Source of the DNA: an uncultured Hyphomicrobiales bacterium
Lineage (GTDB): Bacteria > Pseudomonadota > Alphaproteobacteria > Rhizobiales > Beijerinckiaceae
Assembly (NCBI GenBank): GCA_903847605.1
Contig: CAINED010000044.1
Span: 1-64,000, forward strand
Length of the DNA: 64,000 nt
Direction of reading: 5' to 3'
Part shown: one piece after another, positions 38,466 through 49,033 of the stretch
Layout: each line of letters opens with the position of its first letter
How positions within the stretch are numbered: position 1 is the stretch's first letter
The notes under the pieces: generated by a model
What the model was told of the DNA's origin: nothing
Seen by the model: the letters and a program-made list of their open reading frames with translations, nothing else
The model's database searches: none
Program-made: the position numbers and the translations under genes

Positions 38466-41400
38466 TCATGCCACGGCGGGCTTGGCGTCCGGCATTGCAT
38501 CTTCTGCGCGTTTGTCCTGGTTGTCCGGCGGAGAAATCCGGAACCACGCGACATAAAGGGAGGGGATGAAGAACAGCGTCAGCAGCGTCGCGACAATCAA
38601 TCCTCCCATGACGGCGAAGGCCATGGGGCCCCAGAAGACGGTTGGCGCAATCGGAATCATGCCGAGGATCGCCGCAGCCGCCGTCAGCAGGATCGGCCGC
38701 AGGCGATGTTCCGTCGCGCTGACGACGGCCTGCCACGGCTCTTCGCCCGCCTTGATGTGATCGTCGATCTGCACGATGAGGATCACGGCGTTTCTCATCA
38801 CCATGCCGGTCAGCGAGATGATGCCGAGGATCGCGACAAAGCCCATGGGCACGCTGAACAGCAACAGCGCGCCTGCCACGCCGATCAATGCAAGGGGCGC
38901 TGTCAGCAGAACCATGAACACACGCTGGAAGCTCATGAGCTGGATCATGAGGATGGTGATCATCAGGAAGGCCATCAGCGGGAAGACGGCGAAAATGCTC
39001 GCCTGCGCCTTGGCGCTGTCTTCGGCCGTGCCGCCGATCGCAACCTGATAACCGTCGGGCAGCTTGGCGCGAAAGGCTTCGATCTCCTGCGAGAGCTGCT
39101 TGATGACAGTTGCAGGCTGCACGCCGGTCACGACGTCGGCCTGGATCGTGACAGTCGGTTCGCGCTTGCGGCGCCATACCAGCGGCGGCTCGAGACCATA
39201 GGAGAGATTGGCGACCTGCGCGAGCGGCACGCTGCGGCCCGATGGGGTTTCGAGCTGAAGGCTGCGCAGCGTCTCAAGCTTTGCGCGTTCTTCGGGAACA
39301 GCGCGTGCGATGACATCCACGAGATAAGTGCCGTCGCGGACTTCCGTGATCTTCGTGCCGGACAGAACGGCGTTGATGTTGAACGCGATCTGCTGCGAGC
39401 TTAAGCCCAGCGTGCGGGCGCGGTTCTGGTCCACATCGACCGTGATCACTTTCGACATTTCGTTCCAGTCGAAATTGATATTGGCCACGCTGGAATTTGC
39501 TCCCATCACGCCCGCGAAAGCCTTGGCGAGGTCGCGTGTTGTCGTCGGATCGGGGCCGCTGATGCGGAACTTCAGGGGCCACCCCACGGGCGGCCCGAGT
39601 TCCAGAGCGCTGATGCGAATGAGTGCATTCTCGAAGCCCGACGATGCGGCTTTCTCGAGCCGTTCCAATACGCCGGCTCTCTGCTTGTAGCCCTTCGTCA
39701 CGACGACCGCCTGCGCGAAATAGCTGTTGGCGAGTTGCGCATCGAGCGGAAGATAAAAGCGGACCGCGCCTTGCCCGACATAGAAGGTCCAGTAGTCGAT
39801 ATCCTTATCCTCGCGGAAAATCTTCTCAAGCCGTTCCGCAGTCTGTTTTGTCTCGTGGATGGAGGCTGATTGCGGCAGGGTGACGTTGACGAGAAGTTCC
39901 GGCCGGTCCGACGCGGGGAAGAACTGTTGCTGGATGAACTGCATGCTGAACAGGGCCAGCGCGAATATCGCCGCGGTTCCCGCGAGCACGGCATATTTGG
40001 CCCGCATCGCCATGTCGAGCAGACGCCCGAAGCGCCGCGTCAACCCATCCGATCCATGTCCGCCATGCGCCTTTACTTTGTCGGAGAGGATGTAAACGCC
40101 AGTCAGCGGCGTGAACAGGACAGCGACGATCCACGACACGAGCAGCGATATGGCGACGACGGCGAAGAGTGTGAAGCAATATTCGCCAGCGCCACTCTGC
40201 GCGAAGCCCACGGGCACGAAGCCCGCGATGGTGATCAGCGTTCCCGACAGCATCGGCATGGCCGTCGACGTATAGGCATAGGTCGCCGCGGATATCTTGT
40301 CGTATCCTTCCTCCAGCTTGGTCATCATCATCTCGACCGCGATCATCGCGTCATCGACTAGAAGGCCGAGAGCGATGATCAACGCGCCGAGAGAAATGCG
40401 CTGCAGGGATATGCCGAAGAGATACATGAGCGAGAACGTGATGCCGAGAACGAGGGGTATCGCGATGGCCACCACGATGCCCGGCCGCAATCCCAGCGCC
40501 AGAAGGCTGACGCCCAAAACGATTGCGATGGCTTCCCACAGCGTCTTGGTGAATTCACCAACCGCTTCCTCGACGACGTGAGACTGATTGGCGACGAGAT
40601 TGACATCGACGCCGATTGGCAGTTGACGCGTGACGTCGCGCATCTTTTCGCGCACGCGTTCGCCGAAGGCGAGAACGTCAGCGCCGGCCGTCATGGAAAT
40701 GGCAAGGCCAATGGCTGACTCGCCTTTATATCGATACATCGGCTGCGGGGGATCGACATAGCCGCGCTTGATGGTCGCGACATCGCTAAGCCTGTAGAAG
40801 CGTCCGTTGGCCCGGAGATTGATCCACTTCAGGCTTTCTTCGGAATCGAAACTTCCGGTCACGCGGATCGCGATGCGTTCCGGACCGCTTTCGACGGTTC
40901 CGCTCGGCGAGATTGCATTCTGCGCCTGCAATGTCTGGATCAGAAGATTTGCATCGATGCCGAGCGCAGCCATCTGGCGCGTCGAAAACTCGAGATAGAT
41001 GCGCTCGTCCTGCGTTCCCACGAGATCGACTTTGGCGACATCGCGAACGGTGAGAATGGCCGTGCGCACCTTGTCGACCTGGTCGCGCAATTCGCGCTCG
41101 GTGAAACCATCGGACGTGAATGCATAGATAATCGAATAGGTATCGCCAAATTCGTCGTTGAAAAATGGACCGACGACGCCGGACGGCAGGGATTGCCTGA
41201 TATCGCCGACCTTCTTGCGCACCTGGTACCAGAGGTCTTGGACCTTGGAGGCGGGCGCGCTGTCTTTCAGATTGACGTAGACGAGGGACTCGCCGGGCTT
41301 GGTGTAGGAACGCACGAAGTCGAGATACTGGATCTCTTCAAGCTTCTTCTCGATGCGGTCGGTGACCTGTTGCAAGGTCTCCGCAGTGGTCGCGCCCGGC

Positions 41401-41582
41401 CACATGGTCTTCACGATCATCGTCTTGATCGTGAACGGCGGATCTTCCTCGCGTCCCAGCTTGAAATAGGTGTAGAGGCCCGCCAGTGCGGAAACCAGCA
41501 TGAGATAAAAGACGAGACTGCGGTGACGCAGCGCCCAGTCTGAAAGGTTGAAGCCCTGCTTCTCGGTGTGGCCAGCGCTCAC
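38466..41582 (-). CDS. RND efflux pump permease (AcrB/HAE1-like)
   Basis: 1038-aa ORF; GREEDPPFTIKTMIVKTMWPGATTAETLQQVTDRIEKKLEEI...ALGLLVDDAMIAVEMM. Confidence 0.95.
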   Translation of the reverse strand: MSAGHTEKQGFNLSDWALRHRSLVFYLMLVSALAGLYTYFKLGREEDPPFTIKTMIVKTMWPGATTAETLQQVTDRIEKKLEEIQYLDFVRSYTKPGESLVYVNLKDSAPASKVQDLWYQVRKKVGDIRQSLPSGVVGPFFNDEFGDTYSIIYAFTSDGFTERELRDQVDKVRTAILTVRDVAKVDLVGTQDERIYLEFSTRQMAALGIDANLLIQTLQAQNAISPSGTVESGPERIAIRVTGSFDSEESLKWINLRANGRFYRLSDVATIKRGYVDPPQPMYRYKGESAIGLAISMTAGADVLAFGERVREKMRDVTRQLPIGVDVNLVANQSHVVEEAVGEFTKTLWEAIAIVLGVSLLALGLRPGIVVAIAIPLVLGITFSLMYLFGISLQRISLGALIIALGLLVDDAMIAVEMMMTKLEEGYDKISAATYAYTSTAMPMLSGTLITIAGFVPVGFAQSGAGEYCFTLFAVVAISLLVSWIVAVLFTPLTGVYILSDKVKAHGGHGSDGLTRRFGRLLDMAMRAKYAVLAGTAAIFALALFSMQFIQQQFFPASDRPELLVNVTLPQSASIHETKQTAERLEKIFREDKDIDYWTFYVGQGAVRFYLPLDAQLANSYFAQAVVVTKGYKQRAGVLERLEKAASSGFENALIRISALELGPPVGWPLKFRISGPDPTTTRDLAKAFAGVMGANSSVANINFDWNEMSKVITVDVDQNRARTLGLSSQQIAFNINAVLSGTKITEVRDGTYLVDVIARAVPEERAKLETLRSLQLETPSGRSVPLAQVANLSYGLEPPLVWRRKREPTVTIQADVVTGVQPATVIKQLSQEIEAFRAKLPDGYQVAIGGTAEDSAKAQASIFAVFPLMAFLMITILMIQLMSFQRVFMVLLTAPLALIGVAGALLLFSVPMGFVAILGIISLTGMVMRNAVILIVQIDDHIKAGEEPWQAVVSATEHRLRPILLTAAAAILGMIPIAPTVFWGPMAFAVMGGLIVATLLTLFFIPSLYVAWFRISPPDNQDKRAEDAMPDAKPAVA

Positions 41583-42679
41583 TTCTCGGCTCCATTCAGA
41601 AGCCGGACCTTCTGTCCTTCGCGCAGGCGATTGACGCCCGCAGTGACGACGATGTCGCCCTTTTCAACCCCGCTGTTGATGATCGTCCGGCTCGTTTCGA
41701 AACGGGCGAGAACCACCGGCTTCAGCGCGACCTGCATATTCGAAGGATTGACCACCCAGACGGCTGGCTTGCCTTCCTTGTCATAGATCGCCGAATTTGG
41801 AACGACGGTGACAGGGGCCGTATTCGTCTTGAGGCGGCCCAGCACGCTCGCGCCGAAACGGAAGGATTCCGGCGGATCGATAAGCGCGGCCTTCACCTGA
41901 TATGTGCGCGTCGCGGGATCGGCCACCGGCGAGACTTCGCGCACCTGCGCATCGACTTCCTCGCCGGGAAAACTGAGAAGGCTTACGCCGACAAGCGGTC
42001 GGTTGTTGGGGCTCTGGTCGCGAAACACACTTTCGGCGACGTTGAAGACCGCATCCTTCTCGTCGGGCTTGGCAAGACGCACGACCATCTGGCCTGCGTT
42101 CAGCACTTGTCCGGCCTCCGCGCCTGTTGACGTGACAATGCCATCGAAATCCGCGTGCAATTCCGTATAGGCAAGCTGGTCGCGCGCAAGGGCAAGAGAG
42201 GCCTTGGCCTGTTCGACACGCGCTTCTGCCGAGCGCAGGTTCTTGAGCGCTGAATCGTAATTGGCGCGGGTGGTCGAGCCTCGCTCAAGCAATTGACTGA
42301 GCCGCCCCTCGGCAGCGCGTGCCTCGACCTCTACGGCTTCGGCCGATGTCACGTCGGCCTGCGCCTGTTTCAGACGATTCTGGTAATCCTGTTCATCGAG
42401 ACGCGCGAGAACATCCCCCTTGCGCACGCGCGCGCCCGTATCGACAAGACGCGAGATGAGTTTTCCGGAAATACGAAAGCCGATGTCGCTCTCTTGCCGC
42501 GGGCGGATTTCACCGACAGCCTGCCTGTCATCCTCAATGGGCTTGGGGTCCACGACGATGGTCCGCACCGGCCTGATTTCCGGTTCGGGCGGCTTGCTGT
42601 CCTTGCAGCCCGCCAGCACGAGAACGAGAAGCGGCAGAGCGATGATCTTGGATTTTTGCGGGAGGAATGCGCCCGGCAT
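41579..42679 (-). CDS. RND efflux periplasmic adaptor (membrane fusion) lipoprotein
   Basis: LVLAGCKDSKPPEPEIRPVRTIVVDPKPIEDDRQAVGEIRPRQESDIGFRISGKLISRLVDTGARVRKGDVLARLDEQDY; overlaps permease start. Confidence 0.93.
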   Translation of the reverse strand: MPGAFLPQKSKIIALPLLVLVLAGCKDSKPPEPEIRPVRTIVVDPKPIEDDRQAVGEIRPRQESDIGFRISGKLISRLVDTGARVRKGDVLARLDEQDYQNRLKQAQADVTSAEAVEVEARAAEGRLSQLLERGSTTRANYDSALKNLRSAEARVEQAKASLALARDQLAYTELHADFDGIVTSTGAEAGQVLNAGQMVVRLAKPDEKDAVFNVAESVFRDQSPNNRPLVGVSLLSFPGEEVDAQVREVSPVADPATRTYQVKAALIDPPESFRFGASVLGRLKTNTAPVTVVPNSAIYDKEGKPAVWVVNPSNMQVALKPVVLARFETSRTIINSGVEKGDIVVTAGVNRLREGQKVRLLNGAEK

Positions 42680-42747
42680 GGAGAGGCCTCCGATGGTTTG
42701 ACTCGGAGACTAGTGTTACCCGTTCCAATGTAAAGGCTTCGCTTGCA

Positions 42748-43503
42748 TCACATGTTTCCGGTAATGGCTTTCCACACGATAAACGATCCCATGAGCAGGA
42801 ATGCGACGTAGAAGACGTTGAGGAAAAGCCCGTCCGACATCTTTCCGCGAGCCTTGGTGCCGAACCATATGCCGATGAGCGAGGTGACGACGGCGACGCC
42901 GGACATGGTGATGATCTTCGGCGTGAAGGCAGCCTGAATGCCGAGCGCCAGCATCATCACCAGTGCGCCAACGGTGAACCAGATCGCAATCGACTGGATC
43001 ATCGTTTCGCGATCGAGCCTCAGCGACTGGATATAGGGAACGCCGGGAATGGCGAACATGCCGCTCATGCCGCCGAGGACACCGCCCACAAGGCCCATCA
43101 CGGGCGACCAGAATTTCTCATGCGCACCCGGATGGGGAAGGCGAAACTTCAGCAGGCTCGCCGCTGCATAGAGCGCGATCAGTGAGCCGACCATGCCAGC
43201 CATCAGGCGTGGATTGCCTTGCACGGCAATGCGCGAGACGGCGAAGATGGCGATCGCGCCGACGACAAGCAAAGGCCACAGCCTCTTGATGGACGGCACG
43301 AGTGCGGGGCCGGCGACCGCCTGCGCGACGCTCGTCAGGAAGGCAGGCGCCAGCGTGATGAACACCGCCTCGCGCACGCCGATGATATGCGACAGCAGCG
43401 AGATCGAAATGGCGGGCAGGCCGATGGCCACGATGCCTTTCACGAATCCCGCAAAGAGGAATACGGCGGCAACCGCCGCCAGCGTCGTCCATTCGACAAT
43501 CAT
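42748..43503 (-). CDS. TauE/SafE (TSUP) family permease
   Basis: FLFAGFVKGIVAIGLPAISISLLSHIIGVREAVFITLAPAFLTSVAQAVAGPALVPSIKRLWPLL...GLVGGVLGGMSGMFAIPGVPYIQ. Confidence 0.9.
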   Translation of the reverse strand: MIVEWTTLAAVAAVFLFAGFVKGIVAIGLPAISISLLSHIIGVREAVFITLAPAFLTSVAQAVAGPALVPSIKRLWPLLVVGAIAIFAVSRIAVQGNPRLMAGMVGSLIALYAAASLLKFRLPHPGAHEKFWSPVMGLVGGVLGGMSGMFAIPGVPYIQSLRLDRETMIQSIAIWFTVGALVMMLALGIQAAFTPKIITMSGVAVVTSLIGIWFGTKARGKMSDGLFLNVFYVAFLLMGSFIVWKAITGNM

Positions 43504-43551
43504 TTTCCCCCCAAATGTCGCCGCCTGTTGATGGAGGCTGGCGTCACGGCA

Positions 43552-44430
43552 TCAGTCGATCCTTACGCCGAGCCGCCCCGCGAGATCCTGCACATATTGC
43601 CATGCCGTGCGCCCGGAACGCGCGCCGCGCGTGATCGCCCATTCCAGCGCCTGCGCGCGTATGTCTTCCTGCGGCGCATCGATGCCGAAGTGTTTCGCAT
43701 AGCCGAAGACCATGTCGAGATATTCGTCCTGCGAGCAGCGGTGAAAACCGAGCCACAGGCCGAAGCGATCGGACAGCGATACTTTCTCTTCCACGGCTTC
43801 GCCGGGATTGATGGCCGTCGAACGCTCGTTCTCCATCATGTCGCGCGGCAGGAGATGGCGGCGGTTCGACGTCGCGTAGAAAATGACGTTGGCGGGGCGG
43901 CCCTCGATGCCGCCTTCGAGTACCGCCTTCAGCGACTTGTAGGAGGTGTCGTCCGCGTCGAAGGAAAGGTCGTCGCAGAAGACGATGAAGGGCAGGGGGC
44001 TCGCGCGCAGATGCGTCATCAGCGCCGGCAGGCTCTCGATATCCTCGCGATGGATTTCGACGAGCTTGAGAGTCTTGCCCTCGCCCGCGATTTCCTTGTT
44101 GATCTGCGCATGCACGGCCTTCACCAGCGAAGACTTGCCCATGCCGCGCGCGCCCCACAGCAGCGCATTATTGGCGGGAAGGCCGCGCGCGAAGCGCTCG
44201 GTATTTTCATGCAGCGTATCGCGCATCCGGTCGATGCCCTTGAGCAATTCCATCTCGACGCGATTGACCTTCGGCACCGGCTGAAACGTGCCATTGGCAT
44301 GCCACACGAAAGCGTCGGCGACCGAGAAATCCGGCTTTGCCGCGGAAGGCGGAGCCAGCCGCTCGAGCGCGTGGGCGATACGGGTCAGGAGCGGCAGTAG
44401 TTCTTCGGAGGCAGGCGCAGAAGCTGGCAT
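43552..44430 (-). CDS. DUF815-type P-loop ATPase
   Basis: NNALLWGARGMGKSSLVKAVHAQI ... LKLVEIHREDIESLPALMTHLRASPLPFIVFCDDLSFDADDTSYKSLKAVLEGGIEGRPANVIFYATSNRRHLL. Confidence 0.92.
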   Translation of the reverse strand: MPASAPASEELLPLLTRIAHALERLAPPSAAKPDFSVADAFVWHANGTFQPVPKVNRVEMELLKGIDRMRDTLHENTERFARGLPANNALLWGARGMGKSSLVKAVHAQINKEIAGEGKTLKLVEIHREDIESLPALMTHLRASPLPFIVFCDDLSFDADDTSYKSLKAVLEGGIEGRPANVIFYATSNRRHLLPRDMMENERSTAINPGEAVEEKVSLSDRFGLWLGFHRCSQDEYLDMVFGYAKHFGIDAPQEDIRAQALEWAITRGARSGRTAWQYVQDLAGRLGVRID

Positions 44431-44544
44431 ATCCGTGATTTCGGTCTGGAACCTTCGGGAAGGCGCTGGCTTTAGCCTCTGGCGTGGCGGCTGTCTATTG
44501 ACGGCAGTCATGGCGTTCCCGGGACAAAACTCTAATCTGCATCA

Positions 44545-45825
44545 ATGGACGAGAACGAACTTTTCCGGCGCCTGTCGGTCGCCCTGGCCATCGGCCTGCT
44601 CATCGGTCTTGAGCGCGGCTGGCAGCAACGCCAGGAGGCTGCGGGAGAGCGCACCGCCGGCTTTCGCACCTTCGCGCTGAGCGGACTTTTGGGCGGCGTC
44701 GGGGGCCTCATAGTTCATGCGCAAAAGGAAACCGGGCTGATCGCGCTGGCGCTGATGTTCGCCGCCCACGCCGCCATTATCGCGACCTACCGCTATCGGG
44801 AAAACATCGCCGAAGACAATTACGGCGCGACGACGGTCATTGCATCCATGCTGACATTCGCGCTCGGCGCTTACGCCGTTCTCGGCGATATCAAGGTCGC
44901 CGGGGCCGCCGGCGCCGCCACGGCGGGACTTCTGGCGCTCAAGGAAATCCTGCACGGCTGGCTGGAGCGCATTTCGTGGCCGGAACTGCGCTCGGCGCTG
45001 GTCCTGCTGGCGATGACCTTCATTTTGCTTCCGTTCCTGCCGAACGAGCCGGTCGATCCCTTCGGCGTGATCAAGCCGTTCGAAATCTGGCTCCTGACCG
45101 TGATGATCGCGGCGATCTCTTTTGCGGGTTACATCGCCATCAAGGTGGTCGGCGACACTTACGGCGTCGCGCTTGCCGGCGTTGCCGGGGGCCTTGCATC
45201 TTCCACGGCCGTCACCGTGAACATGGCGAATCTCGCCAAGGAACATCCGGAGCAATCAGGCCATCTGGCGGCCGGTGCGATCCTCGCCGGCGCGGTCATG
45301 TTCGCCCGGGTCATCGCGGTGATCGCCGTAATCAACCTGTCGCTGGTGCAATATGTGGCCTGGCCGCTGGGAGCGGCCTTTATCGCCATGCTCGCTGGCG
45401 CAGGCGTCCTGCTCTGGGGCTGGACCGACCCGGAAGAGGAAAAGAGCAGTCTCAAGCTCAGCAACCCCTTCGAGATCCGATCCGTCCTGACCTTCGCAGT
45501 CCTTTTGACTGCGATTTCGGCCCTGACCAAGCTCGCGACCTATTATGCCGGCGACGCGGGCGCCTATGTTCTGGCTGCGGTATCAGGCATCGCCGATGTC
45601 GACGCCATCACGCTCTCGATGGCCCGGCCCGGAGGCGGCGCGTCTTCGCCGCTTGTCGCGACGGTTGCCATTCTCATTGCGGTCGGGGTCAATACCATCT
45701 CCAAGGTTGTCATGGCCTGGGGGATCGGCGGCTCCGCCATCGGCTGGCGGCTCGGCGCGGTTTCAGCGGCGGCGCTGCTGGCGGGCGCAGGGGGAATCGT
45801 CGCCCGCACGATGTTCTGGGACTGA
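44545..45825 (+). CDS. MgtC/SapB-DUF4010 family membrane protein
   Basis: LFRRLSVALAIGLLIGLERGWQQRQEAAGERTAGFRTFALSGLLGGVGG followed by multi-TM C-terminal half. Confidence 0.92.
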   Translation: MDENELFRRLSVALAIGLLIGLERGWQQRQEAAGERTAGFRTFALSGLLGGVGGLIVHAQKETGLIALALMFAAHAAIIATYRYRENIAEDNYGATTVIASMLTFALGAYAVLGDIKVAGAAGAATAGLLALKEILHGWLERISWPELRSALVLLAMTFILLPFLPNEPVDPFGVIKPFEIWLLTVMIAAISFAGYIAIKVVGDTYGVALAGVAGGLASSTAVTVNMANLAKEHPEQSGHLAAGAILAGAVMFARVIAVIAVINLSLVQYVAWPLGAAFIAMLAGAGVLLWGWTDPEEEKSSLKLSNPFEIRSVLTFAVLLTAISALTKLATYYAGDAGAYVLAAVSGIADVDAITLSMARPGGGASSPLVATVAILIAVGVNTISKVVMAWGIGGSAIGWRLGAVSAAALLAGAGGIVARTMFWD

Positions 45826-45985
45826 CGGAGAGGCCGCGACACCGGCCCGACTTCCTGTCGGGAAACTTGCGGTTAACCGCCATTGCTTTCCCCCCGCCCA
45901 TGGCTATATTCCGCGCACTTTCGCCGCCGGGACGAATTTCCGGCGCGATTTGACTTGTCCTGATGCTTCCGGAGCCGTCGCGAAA

Positions 45986-46312
45986 ATGTTCATTACCCCC
46001 GCCTATGCCCAGGCCGCCGGCGGCCAGCCGGATATGCTGATCCAGCTTGCGCCTTTCGCGATCATTCTGGTCATCATGTATTTCCTGATCCTGCGCCCGC
46101 AGCAGAAGCGCGCCAAGGCTCATCAGGAGATGATCGCCAATGTTCGGCGCGGCGATACGGTCGTCACCTCGGGCGGCCTCATCGGCAAGGTGACGAAAGC
46201 CACCGACGACGCTGAAATCGAAGTGGAAATCGCGACCGATACGCGCGTGCGCCTGGTGCGCGGCATGATCGTCGAAGTGCGCGCCAAGGGCGAGCCGGTG
46301 AAAGAAGGCTGA
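45986..46312 (+). CDS. yajC: Preprotein translocase subunit YajC
   Basis: IILVIMYFLILRPQQKRAKAHQEMIANVRRGDTVVTSGGLIGKVTKATDDAEIEVEIATDTRVRLVRGMI. Confidence 0.96.
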   Translation: MFITPAYAQAAGGQPDMLIQLAPFAIILVIMYFLILRPQQKRAKAHQEMIANVRRGDTVVTSGGLIGKVTKATDDAEIEVEIATDTRVRLVRGMIVEVRAKGEPVKEG

Positions 46313-46354
46313 GCCCGCAAGGCGCTCGTCTTCACCCCATAGCCGGAGGGTAGG

Positions 46355-47965
46355 ATGCAAAGATTTCAGCCGTGGAAAGTCTGGTCGATCGTGGCCATGT
46401 CGTTTCTCGCCTTCCTGATCATCATTCCGAGTTTCATCGGCGAGAACACGCGCAAATCCATCCAGTCGTGGCTGCCGTCGTGGATTCCCGTCAAGGCCAT
46501 CGTTCTCGGGCTCGATCTTCAGGGCGGAGCGCATCTCGTCTGGCAGGTGGACGCCGCCGACGTGCAGCGTGCGCAGGCAGAATCGCTGCGCGACGACGTG
46601 CGCCGTTTGCTGCGCGAGGAGCGCGTGCCGCTCGCGGGCGGCATCGGCGCATCCGGCCGCAATATCCAGTTTCGCGTTCCGGACGAGGCCGCGCGCACCA
46701 AGATCGTCGGACGCTTGCGCACCATGGCGCAGCCCGGCGGCGTAACGGCGCTGGGGACAGCGACGCCGGCCATCTTCGACATCAATGTTTCCGAAGGCGG
46801 GTTGATCCGTCTCACGATTTCGGAAGTCGCCATCAATGAGCGCATTCGAAAGGCCGTCGACCAGACCATCGAAGTCCTGCGCCGCCGCATCGACTCGACC
46901 GGCACGACCGAGCCGAACATCCAGCGTCAGGGAGCCGACCGCATTCTAGTGCAGGTGCCGGGACTGCTCGACACCAACCGGCTGAAGGAACTCGTTGGCA
47001 CCACGGCGAAGCTCGAATTCCGGCTCGTCGCCGACCCCGGCTACAACCCGGCCGATGTCGAAATGCTCAAGGAGTTCGACAAGGACGGCAAGACCGTGCT
47101 CGGCGAATATCCCGTCGAGAAGCGCATCATGGTGCGCGGCGAAGATCTGACCGATGCGCAGCCCGGCTTCGATTCCCGCACCAACGAACCTGTCGTGAAC
47201 TTCAAGTTCAACATTCGCGGCGGCCAGGAATTCGGTCGGGTGACTTCCGCGAACGTCAACAAGCTCTTTGCCATCGTCCTCGACAACAAGGTGATATCAG
47301 CGCCGCGCATTCTCGGCCCCATCACCGGCGGCTCAGGCCAGATTTCCGGCCGTTTCACCGTCGAGGCCGTGAACAATCTCTCGATCCTGCTGCGCGCGGG
47401 CGCGCTGCCGACCGCGCTCACCGTCGTCGAGGAACGCACGGTCGGTCCCGGCCTCGGGCAGGACTCCATCGACGCGGGCAAGCTTGCCGGCTATGTCGCC
47501 GCGGTGCTTGTCATCATCTATATGCTGACGACCTACGGCACGTTCGGCGTCTTCGCGAATATCGCGCTGCTCATCCATATCGCTATGATCTTTGCCGGTC
47601 TCGTGCTGCTTGGCGCGACGCTGACCTTGCCCGGCATCGCCGGCATCGTGCTCACCATCGGCCTCGCCGTCGACTCCAACGTGCTGATCTACGAGCGCAT
47701 CCGCGAGGAATGGCGAGGAGGGCGAACGATCATCTCTTCGCTCGAAGCCGGCTTCACGCGCGCCTTCGCCACCATCGTCGACTCGCAGTCGACGGCGATG
47801 GTGGTCGCCATCATCCTCTACTTCATCGGCTCGGGTCCGGTGCGCGGCTTCGCCGTGACGCTCGGCCTCGGCATCATAACGACCATCGTCACCGCCGTGA
47901 CGATGACGCGCATGATGATCGCGCTGTGGTACCGCTGGAAGCGGCCGCAGACGCTGCCCATCTGA
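46355..47965 (+). CDS. secD: Protein translocase subunit SecD
   Basis: LGLDLQGGAHLVWQVD...GLAVDSNVLIYERIREEWRGGRTIISSLEAGFTRAFATIVDSQSTAMVVAIILYFIGSGPVRGFAVTLGLG. Confidence 0.97.
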   Translation: MQRFQPWKVWSIVAMSFLAFLIIIPSFIGENTRKSIQSWLPSWIPVKAIVLGLDLQGGAHLVWQVDAADVQRAQAESLRDDVRRLLREERVPLAGGIGASGRNIQFRVPDEAARTKIVGRLRTMAQPGGVTALGTATPAIFDINVSEGGLIRLTISEVAINERIRKAVDQTIEVLRRRIDSTGTTEPNIQRQGADRILVQVPGLLDTNRLKELVGTTAKLEFRLVADPGYNPADVEMLKEFDKDGKTVLGEYPVEKRIMVRGEDLTDAQPGFDSRTNEPVVNFKFNIRGGQEFGRVTSANVNKLFAIVLDNKVISAPRILGPITGGSGQISGRFTVEAVNNLSILLRAGALPTALTVVEERTVGPGLGQDSIDAGKLAGYVAAVLVIIYMLTTYGTFGVFANIALLIHIAMIFAGLVLLGATLTLPGIAGIVLTIGLAVDSNVLIYERIREEWRGGRTIISSLEAGFTRAFATIVDSQSTAMVVAIILYFIGSGPVRGFAVTLGLGIITTIVTAVTMTRMMIALWYRWKRPQTLPI

Positions 47966-47983
47966 CAAGGATCGCCTGATCTA

Positions 47984-48979
47984 ATGAAGTTCCTTCGTTT
48001 CCGCCTCGCGCCCGACAACGTGAAGTTCGGCTTCATGAAGTTCCGGCGCTTCAGTTACCCGTTCTCGGCGCTCGCCTCGATTCTGTCGGTCCTTCTGTTT
48101 CTGACGTGGGGACTCAACTACGGCATCGACTTCTCCGGCGGCACACTGCTCGAATTGCGCACGAAGGATGGCGTCGCAAATCTCGCCGACTTGCGCGGCT
48201 CGATGGACAAGCTTGGCCTCGGCGAAGTCGAGGTTCAAGCGTTCGGCGATAACAGGGATGTTTCCGTTCGCGTACGCCTTCAGCCGGGCGGCGACGCCGC
48301 GCAGCAGGCGGCGATGAACAAGGTCCTCGAAACGGTCAAGGACAAGTACGAAGTTCGCCGCAGCGAGGTCGTGGGGCCCCGCGTCTCTGGCGAACTCGTG
48401 CAGTCCGGCACCATTGGCGTTGTTTTGTCGATCCTGGCTGTGCTTGCCTATCTCTGGTTCCGCTACGAATGGCAGCTTGCCGTCGCCGCCGTCATTGCGA
48501 CCATGCATGACCTGTTGCTGACCATCGGCTTTTTCGCGCTCACGCGAATAGAATTCAACATCACGTCCATTGCCGCGATTCTCACGATTATCGGCGTGTC
48601 CCTGAACGAAACCGTGATCGTGCTCGATCGCATCAGGGAAACCTTGCGAAAATATCGAAAGACCGCGATCGCCGATATCATCGACATGTCCGTCAACGCG
48701 GTGATCGCGCGCACGATCATGACTTCGACCACAACATTGATGGCCCTGCTGGCGCTGGTGCTGTTCGGCGGCCATGTCATCCGGTCGTTCTCGCTCGCGA
48801 TGATGTTCGGCATCGTCGCCGGTGTTTACTCCTCCATATTCATCTGCTCGCCGATCCTCATCTACCTCGGCATGCGTTCGGACTCGCTCTCCAGTCCAGG
48901 AGCGTCCGGCGGCAAGGAAGTCTCGACGCTTCCGCCCGAGCCGAGTGCGGCCAAGACGGGCGCCAGGACCGGCGCCTGA
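47984..48979 (+). CDS. secF: Protein translocase subunit SecF
   Basis: GLNYGIDFSGGTLLELRT ... SLNETVIVLDRIRETLRKYRKTAIADIIDMSVNAVIARTIMTSTTTLMALLALVLFGG. Confidence 0.97.
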   Translation: MKFLRFRLAPDNVKFGFMKFRRFSYPFSALASILSVLLFLTWGLNYGIDFSGGTLLELRTKDGVANLADLRGSMDKLGLGEVEVQAFGDNRDVSVRVRLQPGGDAAQQAAMNKVLETVKDKYEVRRSEVVGPRVSGELVQSGTIGVVLSILAVLAYLWFRYEWQLAVAAVIATMHDLLLTIGFFALTRIEFNITSIAAILTIIGVSLNETVIVLDRIRETLRKYRKTAIADIIDMSVNAVIARTIMTSTTTLMALLALVLFGGHVIRSFSLAMMFGIVAGVYSSIFICSPILIYLGMRSDSLSSPGASGGKEVSTLPPEPSAAKTGARTGA

Positions 48980-49033
48980 GTCTTTGCCGAGGCGTTAGAC
49001 TGCCTTGCGTTTTGGCGAAAGCAGGGTGACCTG

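Noticed and set aside
43219-44400. 393-aa plus-strand ORF over TSUP permease and DUF815 ATPase
   Set aside because: Antisense to two confidently identified genes.
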